This document shows, piece after piece, positions 37,809 through 47,495 of a stretch of 64,000 nt of DNA. Below the pieces are notes generated by a model. That model ran no database searches, was not told the origin of the DNA, and saw only the letters and a list, made by a program, of their open reading frames with translations. Every line of letters begins with the position of its first letter. Position 1 is the stretch's first letter. Both the position numbers and the translations under genes were made by a program. The stretch covers positions 62,001 through 126,000 of the forward strand of contig NZ_KE340383.1 of NCBI RefSeq assembly GCF_000413935.1, given 5' to 3'. This DNA is from Acinetobacter colistiniresistens (GTDB taxonomy: Bacteria; Pseudomonadota; Gammaproteobacteria; Pseudomonadales; Moraxellaceae).

Positions 37809-37836
37809 ATCGTATAAAAATAAACGACATGTTCAA
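37809..37836 (-). promoter_or_regulatory. Candidate pqqA promoter
   Basis: On the minus strand TTGAAC (37836-37831), a 16-base spacer and TACGAT (37814-37809) lie ~24 bp upstream of the pqqA start codon. The remaining gap to 38142 holds no gene. Confidence 0.45.
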
Positions 37837-38095
37837 TTTGAATAAAACGTTCACGATTCGATTCTAATTAAAAAAGGTGAATTTGTAGACATTCCCAGTC
37901 AAAGATATTGTTCGATAATTGTGAGTTTTTTCTACGCTTCGGTATCTTTTCTTGTTATGCCTTCTGCTCATGTTCAGTCATGCCCAGCAGCAGAGGACTT
38001 ATTCTTACGCACTACACATAATTTGTTGATTTAGCAATGAAACTGCTAAGCGTGCTTCATCGAAAAAATAGCACTATGCCTGCTGAGAGAACAAA

Positions 38096-38125
38096 CCTCT
38101 GTATAAAACAAGCGTTATACAGAGG
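38096..38125 (-). terminator. Hairpin after the YcbL-like hydrolase
   Basis: The 11-bp perfect stem CCTCTGTATAA/TTATACAGAGG with an 8-base loop lies 18 bp after the stop. The T-tract is short, so a Rho-independent role is likely but not certain. Confidence 0.6.
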
Positions 38126-38142
38126 AACAATTACGACTAAAC

Positions 38143-38787
38143 TTAACCAGCCTTGCTTGCCACAAACGGATTGAATTGCTTTTCATAGCCAATGGTACTC
38201 ATCGGTCCATGGCCTGAAATAAACTGGGTTTCATCGGGCAAGCTAAAGCATTCACGTTGGATGGAATCCAATAACTGCTGATGATTGCCTTTTGGGAAAT
38301 CAGTACGACCAATCGAACCTTTAAACAGGACATCACCCGTCCACAATAACCCATGCTTGGCATTATAGAACATGACATGTCCTGGGGTATGACCTGGAGC
38401 GAACCGCACTTCAAATTCATCTTCACCCAATTTTAAGACCTCTCCACCTTCGAGCCATTGATCCACTTTAACGGGTTGTGGAATGGGGAAACCATAACGC
38501 GCTGAGACTTCTTGAATCATGTCCAACCAGAATTGGTCTTCTTTATGCGGGCCAATCACTGGGATTTTCCAAGTTTCAGCCAATTCGCCCACAGCTCCAG
38601 CATGATCAAGATGTCCATGGGTTAACCACAGTGCCTTGACCTTGAGGCCCAAAGCCTCGACTTCTTTTTTCAATACCGCCGCATCACCACCGGCATCAAT
38701 CAAAATCGCTTCTTTGCTGTCACTATCCCAAAGAATGGAACAGTTTTGGGCAAATGCAGTAACAGGGACAATTTTGACTTGCAGCAT
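38143..38787 (-). CDS. Glyoxalase II-like MBL hydrolase (YcbL-like)
   Basis: A 214-residue metallo-beta-lactamase-fold hydrolase. The zinc motif is THGHLDHAGAV, with later ligands in APGHTPGHV, WTGDVLFKGSIGRTDF and SGHGPMST. The length matches the short YcbL/GloC group (type II glyoxalase, hydroxyacylglutathione hydrolase) that lacks the C-terminal helical domain of GloB. Probably detoxifies S-lactoylglutathione in the cytoplasm. It is 29 bp after hemH on the same strand. Confidence 0.85.
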   Translation of the reverse strand: MLQVKIVPVTAFAQNCSILWDSDSKEAILIDAGGDAAVLKKEVEALGLKVKALWLTHGHLDHAGAVGELAETWKIPVIGPHKEDQFWLDMIQEVSARYGFPIPQPVKVDQWLEGGEVLKLGEDEFEVRFAPGHTPGHVMFYNAKHGLLWTGDVLFKGSIGRTDFPKGNHQQLLDSIQRECFSLPDETQFISGHGPMSTIGYEKQFNPFVASKAG

Positions 38788-38816
38788 AGAAACCTCTGGC
38801 GAAATAAAGCGTCGAT

Positions 38817-39833
38817 TTAACGATGGGCTAAGGTATGGGTCAGTGCGTCAAGATTAGCCTGAACCAGACTCGCAAGCAAATCTATATGTGCCTGATCCGT
38901 ATTCAAAGCAGGAATATAAGCATAATCGCCTCCACCTGCATGCTGGAAAATTTCTTTATTCTGCATCGCCAGCTCTTCCAGCGTTTCCAGACAGTCTGCG
39001 GAAAAGGCCGGACTGATCACCTGAACCGATGGTACTTTTTGCTCCCCCCATTGTTGCAATAGCTGATCGGTATAGGGTTTCACCCACTCTTGCTTACCAA
39101 AGCGGGACTGAAAGCTAATTGCCCATTCATCATCGCCCAAATGCAAAGCCTCAGCGACCAATCGTGCCGTCACACGACAACGATCTGCGTAGGGATCGCC
39201 TTTATCGGCATAGGGCTGCGGAATCCCATGAAATGACATCAGTAGTTTTTCAGGTTTACCGTGTTGCATTTGATAATTCAACACACTATCGGCTAAGGCC
39301 TGAATGAACATCGGATGCTGATAATAATCTTTAATCAGGGTCATCCCGGGTAAATGACGTTGCTGTGGAATCCACTTGGCAAAGGCATCATATAACGGTG
39401 CAGTCGAAGTTGCCGAATACTGAGGGAAAAGCGGCAGTAGAATGACATGTTCTTGTGGGGTCTGCGCCAGTTGATCAAGCACCGCAGCAATCCCCGGTCG
39501 ACCATAGGTCATGGCGGGAACAACAGTAAGATCAAACTGATGATTTTCTTCTTCTAAACGCTGTTTGATCAACACACTTTGTTGCAACACAATTTCACGC
39601 ATCGGCGAGTCATTCGACCAGACCGAAGCATAGGCTTCAGCCACACGTTTTGGGCGGAAGGTCAGCACAAATAGATGCAGGATGATCCACCAAAGCAATT
39701 TGGGAATCTCAATGACACGTGTATCAGATAAGAACTGCTTTAGAAAGCGTCGTACAGCTGGCACAGTGGCTTCATCTGGTGTTCCTAGATTTGCCAGAAT
39801 CACCGTCACTTTGGGTTTTTGTGTCGCTAACAT
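38817..39833 (-). CDS. hemH: Ferrochelatase HemH
   Basis: The enzyme that inserts Fe(II) into protoporphyrin IX, the last step of protoheme synthesis. The N-terminus [20 protein letters not shown], the [10 protein letters not shown] segment, the catalytic-His region [19 protein letters not shown], and [12 protein letters not shown] near the end are all present. The frame is open to 39866. The ATG at 39833 (MLATQKPK), just before the conserved strand, is preferred, but none of the three possible starts has a strong ribosome-binding site. About 338 residues, normal length. Confidence 0.93.
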   Translation of the reverse strand: MLATQKPKVTVILANLGTPDEATVPAVRRFLKQFLSDTRVIEIPKLLWWIILHLFVLTFRPKRVAEAYASVWSNDSPMREIVLQQSVLIKQRLEEENHQFDLTVVPAMTYGRPGIAAVLDQLAQTPQEHVILLPLFPQYSATSTAPLYDAFAKWIPQQRHLPGMTLIKDYYQHPMFIQALADSVLNYQMQHGKPEKLLMSFHGIPQPYADKGDPYADRCRVTARLVAEALHLGDDEWAISFQSRFGKQEWVKPYTDQLLQQWGEQKVPSVQVISPAFSADCLETLEELAMQNKEIFQHAGGGDYAYIPALNTDQAHIDLLASLVQANLDALTHTLAHR

Positions 39834-39903
39834 AGACCGCATCCGCTTTTCATTGAATTCATTCAATTACTTTAGCAGTTTTGACGCTTTTTTCTAAATT
39901 GGA

Positions 39904-40932
39904 TTAATGCATGGTCTTAAACTGAAAAACCCGATTGCTATCCAGCACATTACTTTCCAACAGCTTCTGCCCTTTCGCCGTCAATTGCCACAGCATACGT
40001 TGGCGATCATCTCGTCCCGTCGGCATAATCCATTCATTTTGACGCATTTGCAACTTGATCTCATGCAAAGCACGAATATTGACTTGTGCACGAGATACTG
40101 CATGAGCTCTCGGCATTTCTTTACGTGCGTCCTCCAAACCCGTCTCATTTAAATATTCATTTATTTTCTTTGAGAAGAATTCTTCAGGTGTCGGGATCAC
40201 AAAGGCTGAACCCAAGACATTAAGCAATTGCGCCCATGTCATTTTACGATGTGGTTTGACTTCCTTGAAATTACCATCCTGATAAGCATGCATGCGATAT
40301 TCAAAGGAGTACAATTCATGCATCGAGACTTTGGCGACGCTGGTCAGCGGGTCTGCTTCACGATTGCCCAACTCAGTTTCCAGTTGTTTGACTTTAGCTC
40401 GTAAGGCATCAATTTCATCACGCAATACTTGCGTGTTTTGTGGACGTACCCAACCCACCACAGGGTAGCGCTCCAACATCTGCGGCATGCTTGAGCGAAC
40501 AGCAAGTTCCAAGTCTCTTAAAGTGCGATAACAAAAGACTTGATCCACTTCATGTTGTAACTGCTTTCTAAACTCTTTGAATTTTTCTTTGAGTTCAACT
40601 TTGGGATCATGCAACTTGGCATCCCGTGATTCTGGATCTTCATGCATAAACACAATCACAGGCTTCTGTTTGGTCATGGCATAAATATATTCCAGATGCA
40701 TATAGCCCACACCTGAAACGGATTGCTCGCCATACTGGCTGCCTAATAGAATCACCACATAGTCACAATCATCAATCTGGCGACGGGCAATAGAGGTACT
40801 TAACGGCGTGCGCTGTTCCAAACCCCACGACAGGAACCCCATTCCCACCAGAGTTTGTGCCAAAACCGCTCGCTCTGGTTGCATTTCATTACCAGAGGTA
40901 GAAACAAAGACTTGATAACGAGTATCTTGCAT
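39904..40932 (-). CDS. Stand-alone DUF4062 protein with coiled coil
   Basis: A 342-residue protein. Residues ~5-115 are a DUF4062-type Rossmann/TIR-like domain (YQVFVSTSGNEMQPER, SIARRQIDDCDYVVILLG, MHLEYIYAM, KPVIVFMHE). Residues ~178-205 form a coiled coil, and the C-terminal ~130 residues end in a compact helical part that resembles a winged helix (QLTAKGQKLLESN). DUF4062 is usually the N-terminal module of large NTPase or signalling proteins, some linked to defence, whereas here it stands without an ATPase. It lies between hemH and murI with no obvious partner. Function unknown. Confidence 0.65.
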   Translation of the reverse strand: MQDTRYQVFVSTSGNEMQPERAVLAQTLVGMGFLSWGLEQRTPLSTSIARRQIDDCDYVVILLGSQYGEQSVSGVGYMHLEYIYAMTKQKPVIVFMHEDPESRDAKLHDPKVELKEKFKEFRKQLQHEVDQVFCYRTLRDLELAVRSSMPQMLERYPVVGWVRPQNTQVLRDEIDALRAKVKQLETELGNREADPLTSVAKVSMHELYSFEYRMHAYQDGNFKEVKPHRKMTWAQLLNVLGSAFVIPTPEEFFSKKINEYLNETGLEDARKEMPRAHAVSRAQVNIRALHEIKLQMRQNEWIMPTGRDDRQRMLWQLTAKGQKLLESNVLDSNRVFQFKTMH

Positions 40933-41026
40933 AGGCGAAGCCCCAATTCATTTATCAATAACATCAAGTATGCATCTTGATTTTTATTAACAGCTAACCC
41001 CAACTCAATCTATAAAAATGGCCCGA

Positions 41027-41914
41027 TTAGTGATTTTCCATCCTAATATCGTCCAAATTTTGAATCTTCCATGTTAATTGTTCTGAGATAAGGTGCTGTA
41101 AGACTGATTCCAACTCTACAGCATTGTTACCACTGACATAACATTCAATACGTGTAATATTATGACGTATTTTGTCACATAATAACCCATTTTTAATTAA
41201 AATATACGCGGTTTGTCGCGCAACTGCTTGTCCAGAATCAATTAATTTTAATTTTTCATCAAAAATCTGACGAATCGCATCTTTTAAGAAGGGGTAATGG
41301 GTACAGCCCAATACTAAAAAGTCGGCACCCTGCGCCACCACAGGCTGCAAAATCTGTTGTAACACAGACAAACAAGCGGCACTCATCTGTTGTCCAGCTT
41401 CAACAAAAGGCACCAATTCCAGATTGGTCACCGTCAATACTTGAACCCCCGCAGGCTGTGCAAAGTTTGCCATCACATCTTTAATCAGTTGCCCGCGGAA
41501 GGTTGCAGGTGTTGCCAATACCGCGACAACTTTCGATTGGGTTTGAATCACCGCAGGTTTTAAGGCTGGGACTAATCCCACGATCGGAAAACGCTCGCCA
41601 TAGTGCTCACGTAAATAGTCCAGACTGAATGCAGACGCAGTATTACAGGCAACCACCGCAATTTTACAGCCTTGACGATATAGCCATTCAATCGCTTGAG
41701 CCGTTAGTTGGCGAATTTCCTGATCTGAACGTGCCCCATAAGGCACATGCGCTGTATCGGCATAATAAAGAATGCGCTCATTGGGTAAATGGCGGGCAAT
41801 TTCTTGTGCAACCGACAATCCACCAATTCCTGAATCAAAAACACCAATGGGAGCATCAGCCGATGCATGTGGCATTGGATTAAGTAAAAGAGGCAACGAT
41901 TGGACAGCGGTCAT
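41027..41914 (-). CDS. murI: Glutamate racemase MurI
   Basis: Converts L- to D-glutamate for peptidoglycan. The N-terminal active-site motif is IGVFDSGIGGLSVAQEI, the first catalytic cysteine lies in VVACNTASAF, and the second in VLGCTHYPFL. About 295 residues; the start is uncertain. ATG 41914 is chosen over a GTG at 41920 and an ATG at 41875, and no candidate has a clear ribosome-binding site. The C-terminal ~30 residues extend beyond most family members. Confidence 0.93.
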   Translation of the reverse strand: MTAVQSLPLLLNPMPHASADAPIGVFDSGIGGLSVAQEIARHLPNERILYYADTAHVPYGARSDQEIRQLTAQAIEWLYRQGCKIAVVACNTASAFSLDYLREHYGERFPIVGLVPALKPAVIQTQSKVVAVLATPATFRGQLIKDVMANFAQPAGVQVLTVTNLELVPFVEAGQQMSAACLSVLQQILQPVVAQGADFLVLGCTHYPFLKDAIRQIFDEKLKLIDSGQAVARQTAYILIKNGLLCDKIRHNITRIECYVSGNNAVELESVLQHLISEQLTWKIQNLDDIRMENH

Positions 41915-41957
41915 ACACACACAGGTACTAGTTTATTTGCTCTTTTAAGCTTAAACC

Positions 41958-42581
41958 TCAGGTGCTCAAATGCAAGACTAAATCACCACTTTTTAATGTT
42001 AAAACCGCCTCACCTTGCGCATTTTCAGACAAACTGCCGTAGTTGACGAGATGATAAAAACTCTGACGTTGAATCAAGGCATTGATCCCAAATCGAACGT
42101 GCACATAAGGTCGTAATTCGCCCTGATATTCGCGCATAAAAATCGGATGCGCTTCATCGACAATCACCACATCCTGATTGCTGGTGGTCAGTTGCAAATA
42201 GGTCTTGCCTTCAATCTCGACCTGATCGGCCTGATTGATCAATAAAGGCTCATCTTCAACCTCAATTTCAATCTGTTCAACCGGGGTTTTGAGGTAGAAT
42301 TTGTCATCCTCTTTCCAGAGTACCTTGGTGAACAGGTCCAGAAGCGCTTGGCGTTTGACCAATTGACCTTCGTGCCACCATTCGCCATTGGCTTTTACGC
42401 GTAAATCCATTTTGCCGCAATGCTTTGGATGCCATTGCTCTAAAGGGGGAATTGACCTTTTGTGACTTTGCTGTACATCTTTTATGTATTGTGCAATGCC
42501 CATTAAGTTTTTATCATCAGAAAACATGATTTTTCCCTGATTTTCTAAAGGGTTTTGTGGAGAATCATTTTCATTTATCAT
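41958..42581 (-). CDS. DUF1285 domain protein
   Basis: A 207-residue protein of the DUF1285 family. The typical core runs from PPLEQWHPKHCGKMDLRVKA through GEWWHEG and ends in YVHVRFGINALIQRQSFYHL. The structural family is known but its function is not. The start follows AAGGC. It lies upstream of murI on the same strand with a 43-bp gap. Confidence 0.85.
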   Translation of the reverse strand: MINENDSPQNPLENQGKIMFSDDKNLMGIAQYIKDVQQSHKRSIPPLEQWHPKHCGKMDLRVKANGEWWHEGQLVKRQALLDLFTKVLWKEDDKFYLKTPVEQIEIEVEDEPLLINQADQVEIEGKTYLQLTTSNQDVVIVDEAHPIFMREYQGELRPYVHVRFGINALIQRQSFYHLVNYGSLSENAQGEAVLTLKSGDLVLHLST

Positions 42582-42767
42582 AGTTTATGCCTTGCTGACG
42601 AGAAAATATGACCGCTCAGCCAATTGGCGAGATCAAGGTTTAAAACTATACTAGCCCAAACGTTTGCAAGCACATACTATCATTTGTGTTTGGCAATTCA
42701 GAACACTCATGGCAGCACCGAATCGCAATATTACGGTTGCCACCCCTAAAAATATGAGGAGTCCTAC

Positions 42768-44480
42768 ATGGAACACATCGAACGTGAAGCGATGGAGTTT
42801 GACGTAGTGATCGTAGGCGCAGGTCCTTCGGGTTTATCTGCTGCGATTAAAATTCGTCAATTAGCGATTGAAAACAACCTGCCTGATCTTTCTGTATGTG
42901 TTGTTGAAAAAGGCTCTGAAGTAGGTGCGCATATCCTTTCTGGTGCTGTACTTGAACCACGTGCCATGAATGAATTGTTTCCAAACTGGAAAGAAGAAGG
43001 TGCACCACTGAATGTACCTGTAACAGGTGACGAAACGTATTTCCTCACATCTGAAACCAATTCACAAAAAATGCCGTATTGGATGGTACCGAAATCCATG
43101 CACAACGAAGGAAACTATGTCGTTTCTTTAGGTAACGTAGTACGTTGGTTGGGTCAAAAAGCGGAAGAACTTGAAGTTTCAATCTTCCCGGGCTTTGCTG
43201 CTGCAGAAGTGCTTTATCATGAAGACGGTACGGTAAAAGGCATCCAAACAGGTGATATGGGCATTGGCAAAAATGGTGAGCCAACGCATAACTTCACGCC
43301 TGGTTATGAACTACACGCCAAATACACTTTATTTGCTGAAGGCTGCCGTGGCAACCTCGGTAAACGTCTGATTGCAAAATATAATCTTGATAAGGATGCT
43401 GATCCACAACATTATGGTATCGGGATTAAAGAACTTTGGGAAATCGATCCAGCAAAACATAAGCCGGGCTTGGTAATGCACGGTGCTGGTTGGCCTTTGT
43501 CTGAAACAGGTTCTTCTGGCGGTTGGTGGTTATATCACGCAGAAAACAACCAAGTGACTTTGGGTATGATCGTGGATTTATCGTATGAGAATCCGCACAT
43601 GTATCCATTCATGGAAATGCAACGCTGGAAAACACATCCAACCATCAAGCAATTCCTTGAAGGCGGCAAACGTATTTCTTATGGTGCACGTGCAGTAGTC
43701 AAAGGTGGTTTTAACGCTTTACCTAAGCTTACTTTCCCAGGCGGTTGCTTGATTGGTGATGATGCTGGTTTCTTGAACTTCGCAAAAATCAAAGGCTCAC
43801 ACACGGCCATGAAGTCAGGTATGTTATGTGGCGAAGCAGTATTTGAAGCGATTGCTGCGGGTGTTGCCAAAGGTGGTGATCTTGCGATTGCACGTGTGCT
43901 TGAAGGCGAAGACCACTTTGACAAAGAGCTTACCGCTTATACTGATAAATATAACAATTCTTGGTTAAAAGAAGAGTTATATCGTTCACGTAACTTTGGT
44001 CCAGCGATGCACAAGTTTGGTCAATGGGTAGGTGGTGCATTTAACTTTATCGATCAAAACATCTTTAAAGTGCCATTCACGTTGCACGATCTTAAACAAG
44101 ACTTTGCCGTGCTGAAAACAGTGGATGCATCAACGTTTAAACCGAACTATCCAAAACCAGATGGCAAGTTGACCTTTGACCGTTTATCTTCTGTATTTGT
44201 ATCAAATACCGTACATGAAGAAAACCAGCCAGCGCACTTGAAGCTGACTGATCCGTTAATTCCAGTAAATGTTAACTTACCAAAATGGGATGAGCCAGCT
44301 CAACGCTACTGCCCTGCAGGTGTTTATGAAATCATGGAAAATGATGATGGTTCTAAACGCTTCCAGATCAATGCAGCCAACTGTGTCCACTGTAAGACTT
44401 GTGATATCAAAGACCCATCACAAAACATTACTTGGGTAACGCCTGAAGGTGGTGGTGGTCCGAACTATCCAAACATGTAA
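42768..44480 (+). CDS. etfD: Electron transfer flavoprotein-ubiquinone oxidoreductase
   Basis: A 570-residue membrane-associated enzyme that passes electrons from electron transfer flavoprotein to ubiquinone during fatty acid and amino acid oxidation. The N-terminal FAD motif is VIVGAGPSGLSAAIK. A second FAD segment reads LIGDDAGFLNF. The C-terminal cluster has four cysteines in RYCPAGVYE and NCVHCKTCD, which bind the [4Fe-4S] centre. An AGGAG site precedes the start. The last 11 codons are repeated with synonymous changes 82 bp downstream. Confidence 0.93.
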   Translation: MEHIEREAMEFDVVIVGAGPSGLSAAIKIRQLAIENNLPDLSVCVVEKGSEVGAHILSGAVLEPRAMNELFPNWKEEGAPLNVPVTGDETYFLTSETNSQKMPYWMVPKSMHNEGNYVVSLGNVVRWLGQKAEELEVSIFPGFAAAEVLYHEDGTVKGIQTGDMGIGKNGEPTHNFTPGYELHAKYTLFAEGCRGNLGKRLIAKYNLDKDADPQHYGIGIKELWEIDPAKHKPGLVMHGAGWPLSETGSSGGWWLYHAENNQVTLGMIVDLSYENPHMYPFMEMQRWKTHPTIKQFLEGGKRISYGARAVVKGGFNALPKLTFPGGCLIGDDAGFLNFAKIKGSHTAMKSGMLCGEAVFEAIAAGVAKGGDLAIARVLEGEDHFDKELTAYTDKYNNSWLKEELYRSRNFGPAMHKFGQWVGGAFNFIDQNIFKVPFTLHDLKQDFAVLKTVDASTFKPNYPKPDGKLTFDRLSSVFVSNTVHEENQPAHLKLTDPLIPVNVNLPKWDEPAQRYCPAGVYEIMENDDGSKRFQINAANCVHCKTCDIKDPSQNITWVTPEGGGGPNYPNM

Positions 44481-44484
44481 TATA

Positions 44485-44558
44485 GGTAGCCACCTTCCCT
44501 GCAAAAGCATAGCTTTTACACTTGCGGCAGGACAAAGCGCTGCTTTGTTCTTCCTGCC
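44485..44558 (+). repeat. Double-hairpin palindromic element after etfD
   Basis: Two adjacent hairpins: GCAAAAGC/GCTTTTACACTTGC (44501-44525), and GGCAGG/CCTGCC enclosing ACAAAGC/GCTTTGT (44526-44558). Flanking GCCACCT (44489-44495) and AGGTGGC (44561-44567) are inverted. The layout is like a REP/BIME-type or other small palindromic repeat placed between the etfD stop and a duplicate of its tail. Confidence 0.6.
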
Positions 44559-44561
44559 TCA

Positions 44562-44594
44562 GGTGGCGGTGGTCCGAACTACCCGAACATGTAA
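44562..44594 (+). repeat. Duplicate of the last 33 bp of etfD, with silent changes
   Basis: Matches 44448-44480 except for three third-position changes, and would encode the same GGGGPNYPNM-stop. It lies just before the terminator at 44603. Confidence 0.85.
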
Positions 44595-44602
44595 TTGAAA
44601 AT

Positions 44603-44632
44603 AAAAAATCCGAGTTTAGACTCGGATTTTTT
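44603..44632 (+). terminator. Rho-independent terminator of etfD
   Basis: The stem AAAAAATCCGAG/CTCGGATTTTTT. It is separated from the real stop by 122 bp because of the inserted element and duplicate tail. Confidence 0.9.
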
Positions 44633-44665
44633 ATGCTTTCTTGTTTATTTGGTCGTAACTCAATC

Positions 44666-44926
44666 TTAGCCTTTCTGCACTAAATAACGATATTCAGTAT
44701 TGCTGTTTTCATCCAGACTTTCTTCTTTCAACACCAACTCATGCCCAAGATGCATACAAAACTTTGGAATATCCCATGAGGTAGACGGATCTGTGGCAAG
44801 CACCTCAACAACATCACCTGACTTGGCTTTGCGAATGGCTTGATGCAACATCATCACCGGCTCAGGGCAACGTAAACCTCGCGTATTGATTTGAACAGTA
44901 GGAAGTTTGGGTTGTTCAGACATCAT
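44666..44926 (-). CDS. tusA: Sulfurtransferase TusA
   Basis: An 86-residue sulfur carrier for tRNA 2-thiouridine and molybdenum cofactor sulfur delivery. The active motif is NTRGLRCPEPVMML with the persulfide Cys20. The frame begins at a TTG (44935), but ATG codons at 44926 and 44923 are more likely starts; 44926 has GAG six bases upstream. Single gene convergent with etfD. Confidence 0.9.
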   Translation of the reverse strand: MMSEQPKLPTVQINTRGLRCPEPVMMLHQAIRKAKSGDVVEVLATDPSTSWDIPKFCMHLGHELVLKEESLDENSNTEYRYLVQKG

Positions 44927-45098
44927 AAAACTCAAATATTCGAATTTTCACATTTTAGCATAAACCGCTCATATAAAAATCATCTGCTCTATTTTGGGAA
45001 ACTGTACGTTTTTTACATAGTATTATTGGTGCATATCCGCTTTATCTTCGGTATGATGAAAATCATCTAATTGATATAGAGAGTCTTTAGGAAAGATC

Positions 45099-45938
45099 AT
45101 GGTCGAGGAATCCAGTCCGTCGTGGGGTATGCGTGGCTTAAGAAAATGGTTAGGTACCGCACCAGAAACCCGCGATGAATTACTCAAGTTAGTTCAAGAC
45201 TCACGTCGCTTTTTAGAGCCAGATACTGTTGCTATGCTTGAGGGTGTTCTCGATCTGCCAGCAACCAAGATTCGAGAGGTCATGACACCTCGTACAGCAA
45301 TCATCAGCTTGCAGGAAGACGATCAATTACTTGATATTCTGCATGTACTGATTGATTCTGCACATTCACGCTTCCCTGTGTTTTCAGCAGATCAAAGCGA
45401 TAATGTCGTGGGTATCTTACTGGCAAAAGATCTTTTACCGTTTTTAACTGAACGCAATGTCAAAGTTGATATTCGTTCACTGATGCGTCAGCCTGTATTC
45501 GTGCCTGAAAGTGCACGTTCAGATCAAGTACTGCGCATGTTAAAAAACACCCAAACCCATATTGCGATTGTGATTGATGAATATGGTTCAACCGCGGGTT
45601 TGGTCACTTTGGAAGATATTCTCGAAGAGATTGTAGGTGAAATTGAAGACGAGCATGATATTGCCGATGAAGAGGCGCTCTATATCGTGCCAGACAATGA
45701 TCCAACCACAGCCAATACTTGGATTGTGCAGGCACTTACACCAATCGAACACTTCAACACTATTTTAGATGCAGATTTTTCTGACGATGAAGTTGAAACT
45801 ATGGGCGGCTTACTGCTGCAAGAGATTGGTTTAGTGAGCGATTTACAAGGTCAAACTATTGAGCTTGGAGATTGGCAATTTACCATTATTGAAGCAGATG
45901 CACGCACCATTCATCTGATTCGAGCTGTCCGTCAATGA
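45099..45938 (+). CDS. corC: CorC-type CBS-domain protein
   Basis: A 279-residue cytoplasmic protein with a short N-terminal part, two CBS domains (residues ~65-185; [11 protein letters not shown] to [30 protein letters not shown]) and a C-terminal CorC/HlyC domain (~195-279). It is annotated as a Co/Mg efflux factor and, in the corC-lnt operon context, is linked to envelope integrity. An AGGAAAG site precedes the start, and its last codon overlaps the lnt start by 4 bp. Confidence 0.92.
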   Translation: MVEESSPSWGMRGLRKWLGTAPETRDELLKLVQDSRRFLEPDTVAMLEGVLDLPATKIREVMTPRTAIISLQEDDQLLDILHVLIDSAHSRFPVFSADQSDNVVGILLAKDLLPFLTERNVKVDIRSLMRQPVFVPESARSDQVLRMLKNTQTHIAIVIDEYGSTAGLVTLEDILEEIVGEIEDEHDIADEEALYIVPDNDPTTANTWIVQALTPIEHFNTILDADFSDDEVETMGGLLLQEIGLVSDLQGQTIELGDWQFTIIEADARTIHLIRAVRQ

Positions 45939-47494
45939 GAACCTATTTTGAGAAGCTGTTAAATTCATCTCAGATACAAAAGCAGCTTCCTTTTATTTTT
46001 CCACTATTGATTGCACTCATTTCGGGTGCAATCTTTAGTTTAGCTCTAGCCCCTTATTATTTTTGGTGGCTTGCGATTTTATCGCCTGCATTACTGTACG
46101 CGGTATTGCGTCAACGCAGCCCGCGACAGGCTTTTGCACTAGGTTGGGCTTATGGTTTTGGTCTATGGTTTGTCGGCGCATTTTGGCTCTATACCTCGAT
46201 CCATACCTATGGTGACACCAATGCCTTTTTAAGTGTGTTGATGATTGTCATTATGGCCGCCGCAATGGGCTTATTTACTGCGTTTCAAACGTGGTTGTAT
46301 CGTCGTTTCTTCCCTGAAACACCACTGACCTTTGCCCCACTCTGGGTATTATTTGAATGGGCGAAAACCTGGGTCTTCACTGGTTTCCCGTGGTTGTTTG
46401 CAGGTTATGCTTTCACCGAACGTTTACTCGATGGTTATGCACCACTCTTTGGTGTCTATGCCGTTTCATTCGTCGTGATCGTATTGGCCTGTGCTTTGGT
46501 CGAAATCCTCAATCGCCGCTGGTTTTGGGCTATTCCTTCGGCACTGCTCGTTGCAGGCGCTTGGGGGGTTGGATTTATTCAATTTGTACAACCTAAAGCA
46601 GCGAAGCCGCTGAGTGTGTCTTTGATTCAAGGCAATATTCCGCAAGATCTGAAATGGTTGACCGAATACCAGATTAAAACCTTAGAAATCTACGCGACTC
46701 TCACCCGTGCTGAATGGGGTCGTGATCTGATCGTCTGGCCAGAATCATCGATTCCGATGTTCCAGAGTGATATTCCTGAGTTCTTGGATGCCATGGCGGC
46801 ACAAGCAAAAAAAACGGACACCGCTTGGGTAACAGGTATTCCTTATTGGGATATGGCCAAATCACAACAAGTCGGTGAACCGCTGTATTACAACAGTATT
46901 ATGGCCTCAGGGAGTGACTCCTATGGGTTGTATAAAAAACAACGTTTAGTGCCCTTTGGTGAGTATATTCCATTGTCAGGTGCGCTGAAATGGGTACTGC
47001 CAGCTCTGCAAAATGACGTCAGTATGAGCGGGTTTTCACGTGGTGAAGCCAATCAAAAACCTTTAACAGTAAAAGGCCATGCACTAGCAGCTGCGATTTG
47101 TTATGAAGTGGCGTATCCCAACCTGACCCGTCGCAATGCATCAAATAGTGACTTCTTAATTACTGTTTCCAATGATGCATGGTTCACGGGAACCGCAGGC
47201 CCTTGGCAACATCTGCAAATGGTACAAATGCGTGCCAAAGAAAATGGACGTTGGTTTATTCGCGCCACCAATACAGGTGTAACGGCATTTATTGATCAGA
47301 ATGGGCATATCGTGAAACACGCCCCCATCGATCAAGAAGCGGTACTCCGTGGCGAGTTACCTGCCATGCAAGGGCAAACGCTGTATAACCGTTTAAGCGA
47401 TTACCCAATCTTGCTTTTCTCCCTGTTGTTATTGATCGTTGGCTGGATCTATCGTCCACGTAAAGTCGATATTTCCTTTAAATCACGTCGATAA
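45935..47494 (+). CDS. lnt: Apolipoprotein N-acyltransferase Lnt
   Basis: A 519-residue inner-membrane enzyme that adds the third acyl chain to the N-terminal cysteine of lipoproteins. The N-terminal half has six hydrophobic segments. The C-terminal nitrilase-like half holds the Glu-Lys-Cys triad: Glu in VWPESSIPMF, Lys in the stretch leading to VPFGEYIP, and Cys in AICYEVAYPN. It ends with another membrane segment. Coupled to corC by a 4-bp overlap, as in many proteobacteria. Confidence 0.95.
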   Translation: MRTYFEKLLNSSQIQKQLPFIFPLLIALISGAIFSLALAPYYFWWLAILSPALLYAVLRQRSPRQAFALGWAYGFGLWFVGAFWLYTSIHTYGDTNAFLSVLMIVIMAAAMGLFTAFQTWLYRRFFPETPLTFAPLWVLFEWAKTWVFTGFPWLFAGYAFTERLLDGYAPLFGVYAVSFVVIVLACALVEILNRRWFWAIPSALLVAGAWGVGFIQFVQPKAAKPLSVSLIQGNIPQDLKWLTEYQIKTLEIYATLTRAEWGRDLIVWPESSIPMFQSDIPEFLDAMAAQAKKTDTAWVTGIPYWDMAKSQQVGEPLYYNSIMASGSDSYGLYKKQRLVPFGEYIPLSGALKWVLPALQNDVSMSGFSRGEANQKPLTVKGHALAAAICYEVAYPNLTRRNASNSDFLITVSNDAWFTGTAGPWQHLQMVQMRAKENGRWFIRATNTGVTAFIDQNGHIVKHAPIDQEAVLRGELPAMQGQTLYNRLSDYPILLFSLLLLIVGWIYRPRKVDISFKSRR

Positions 47495-47495
47495 A

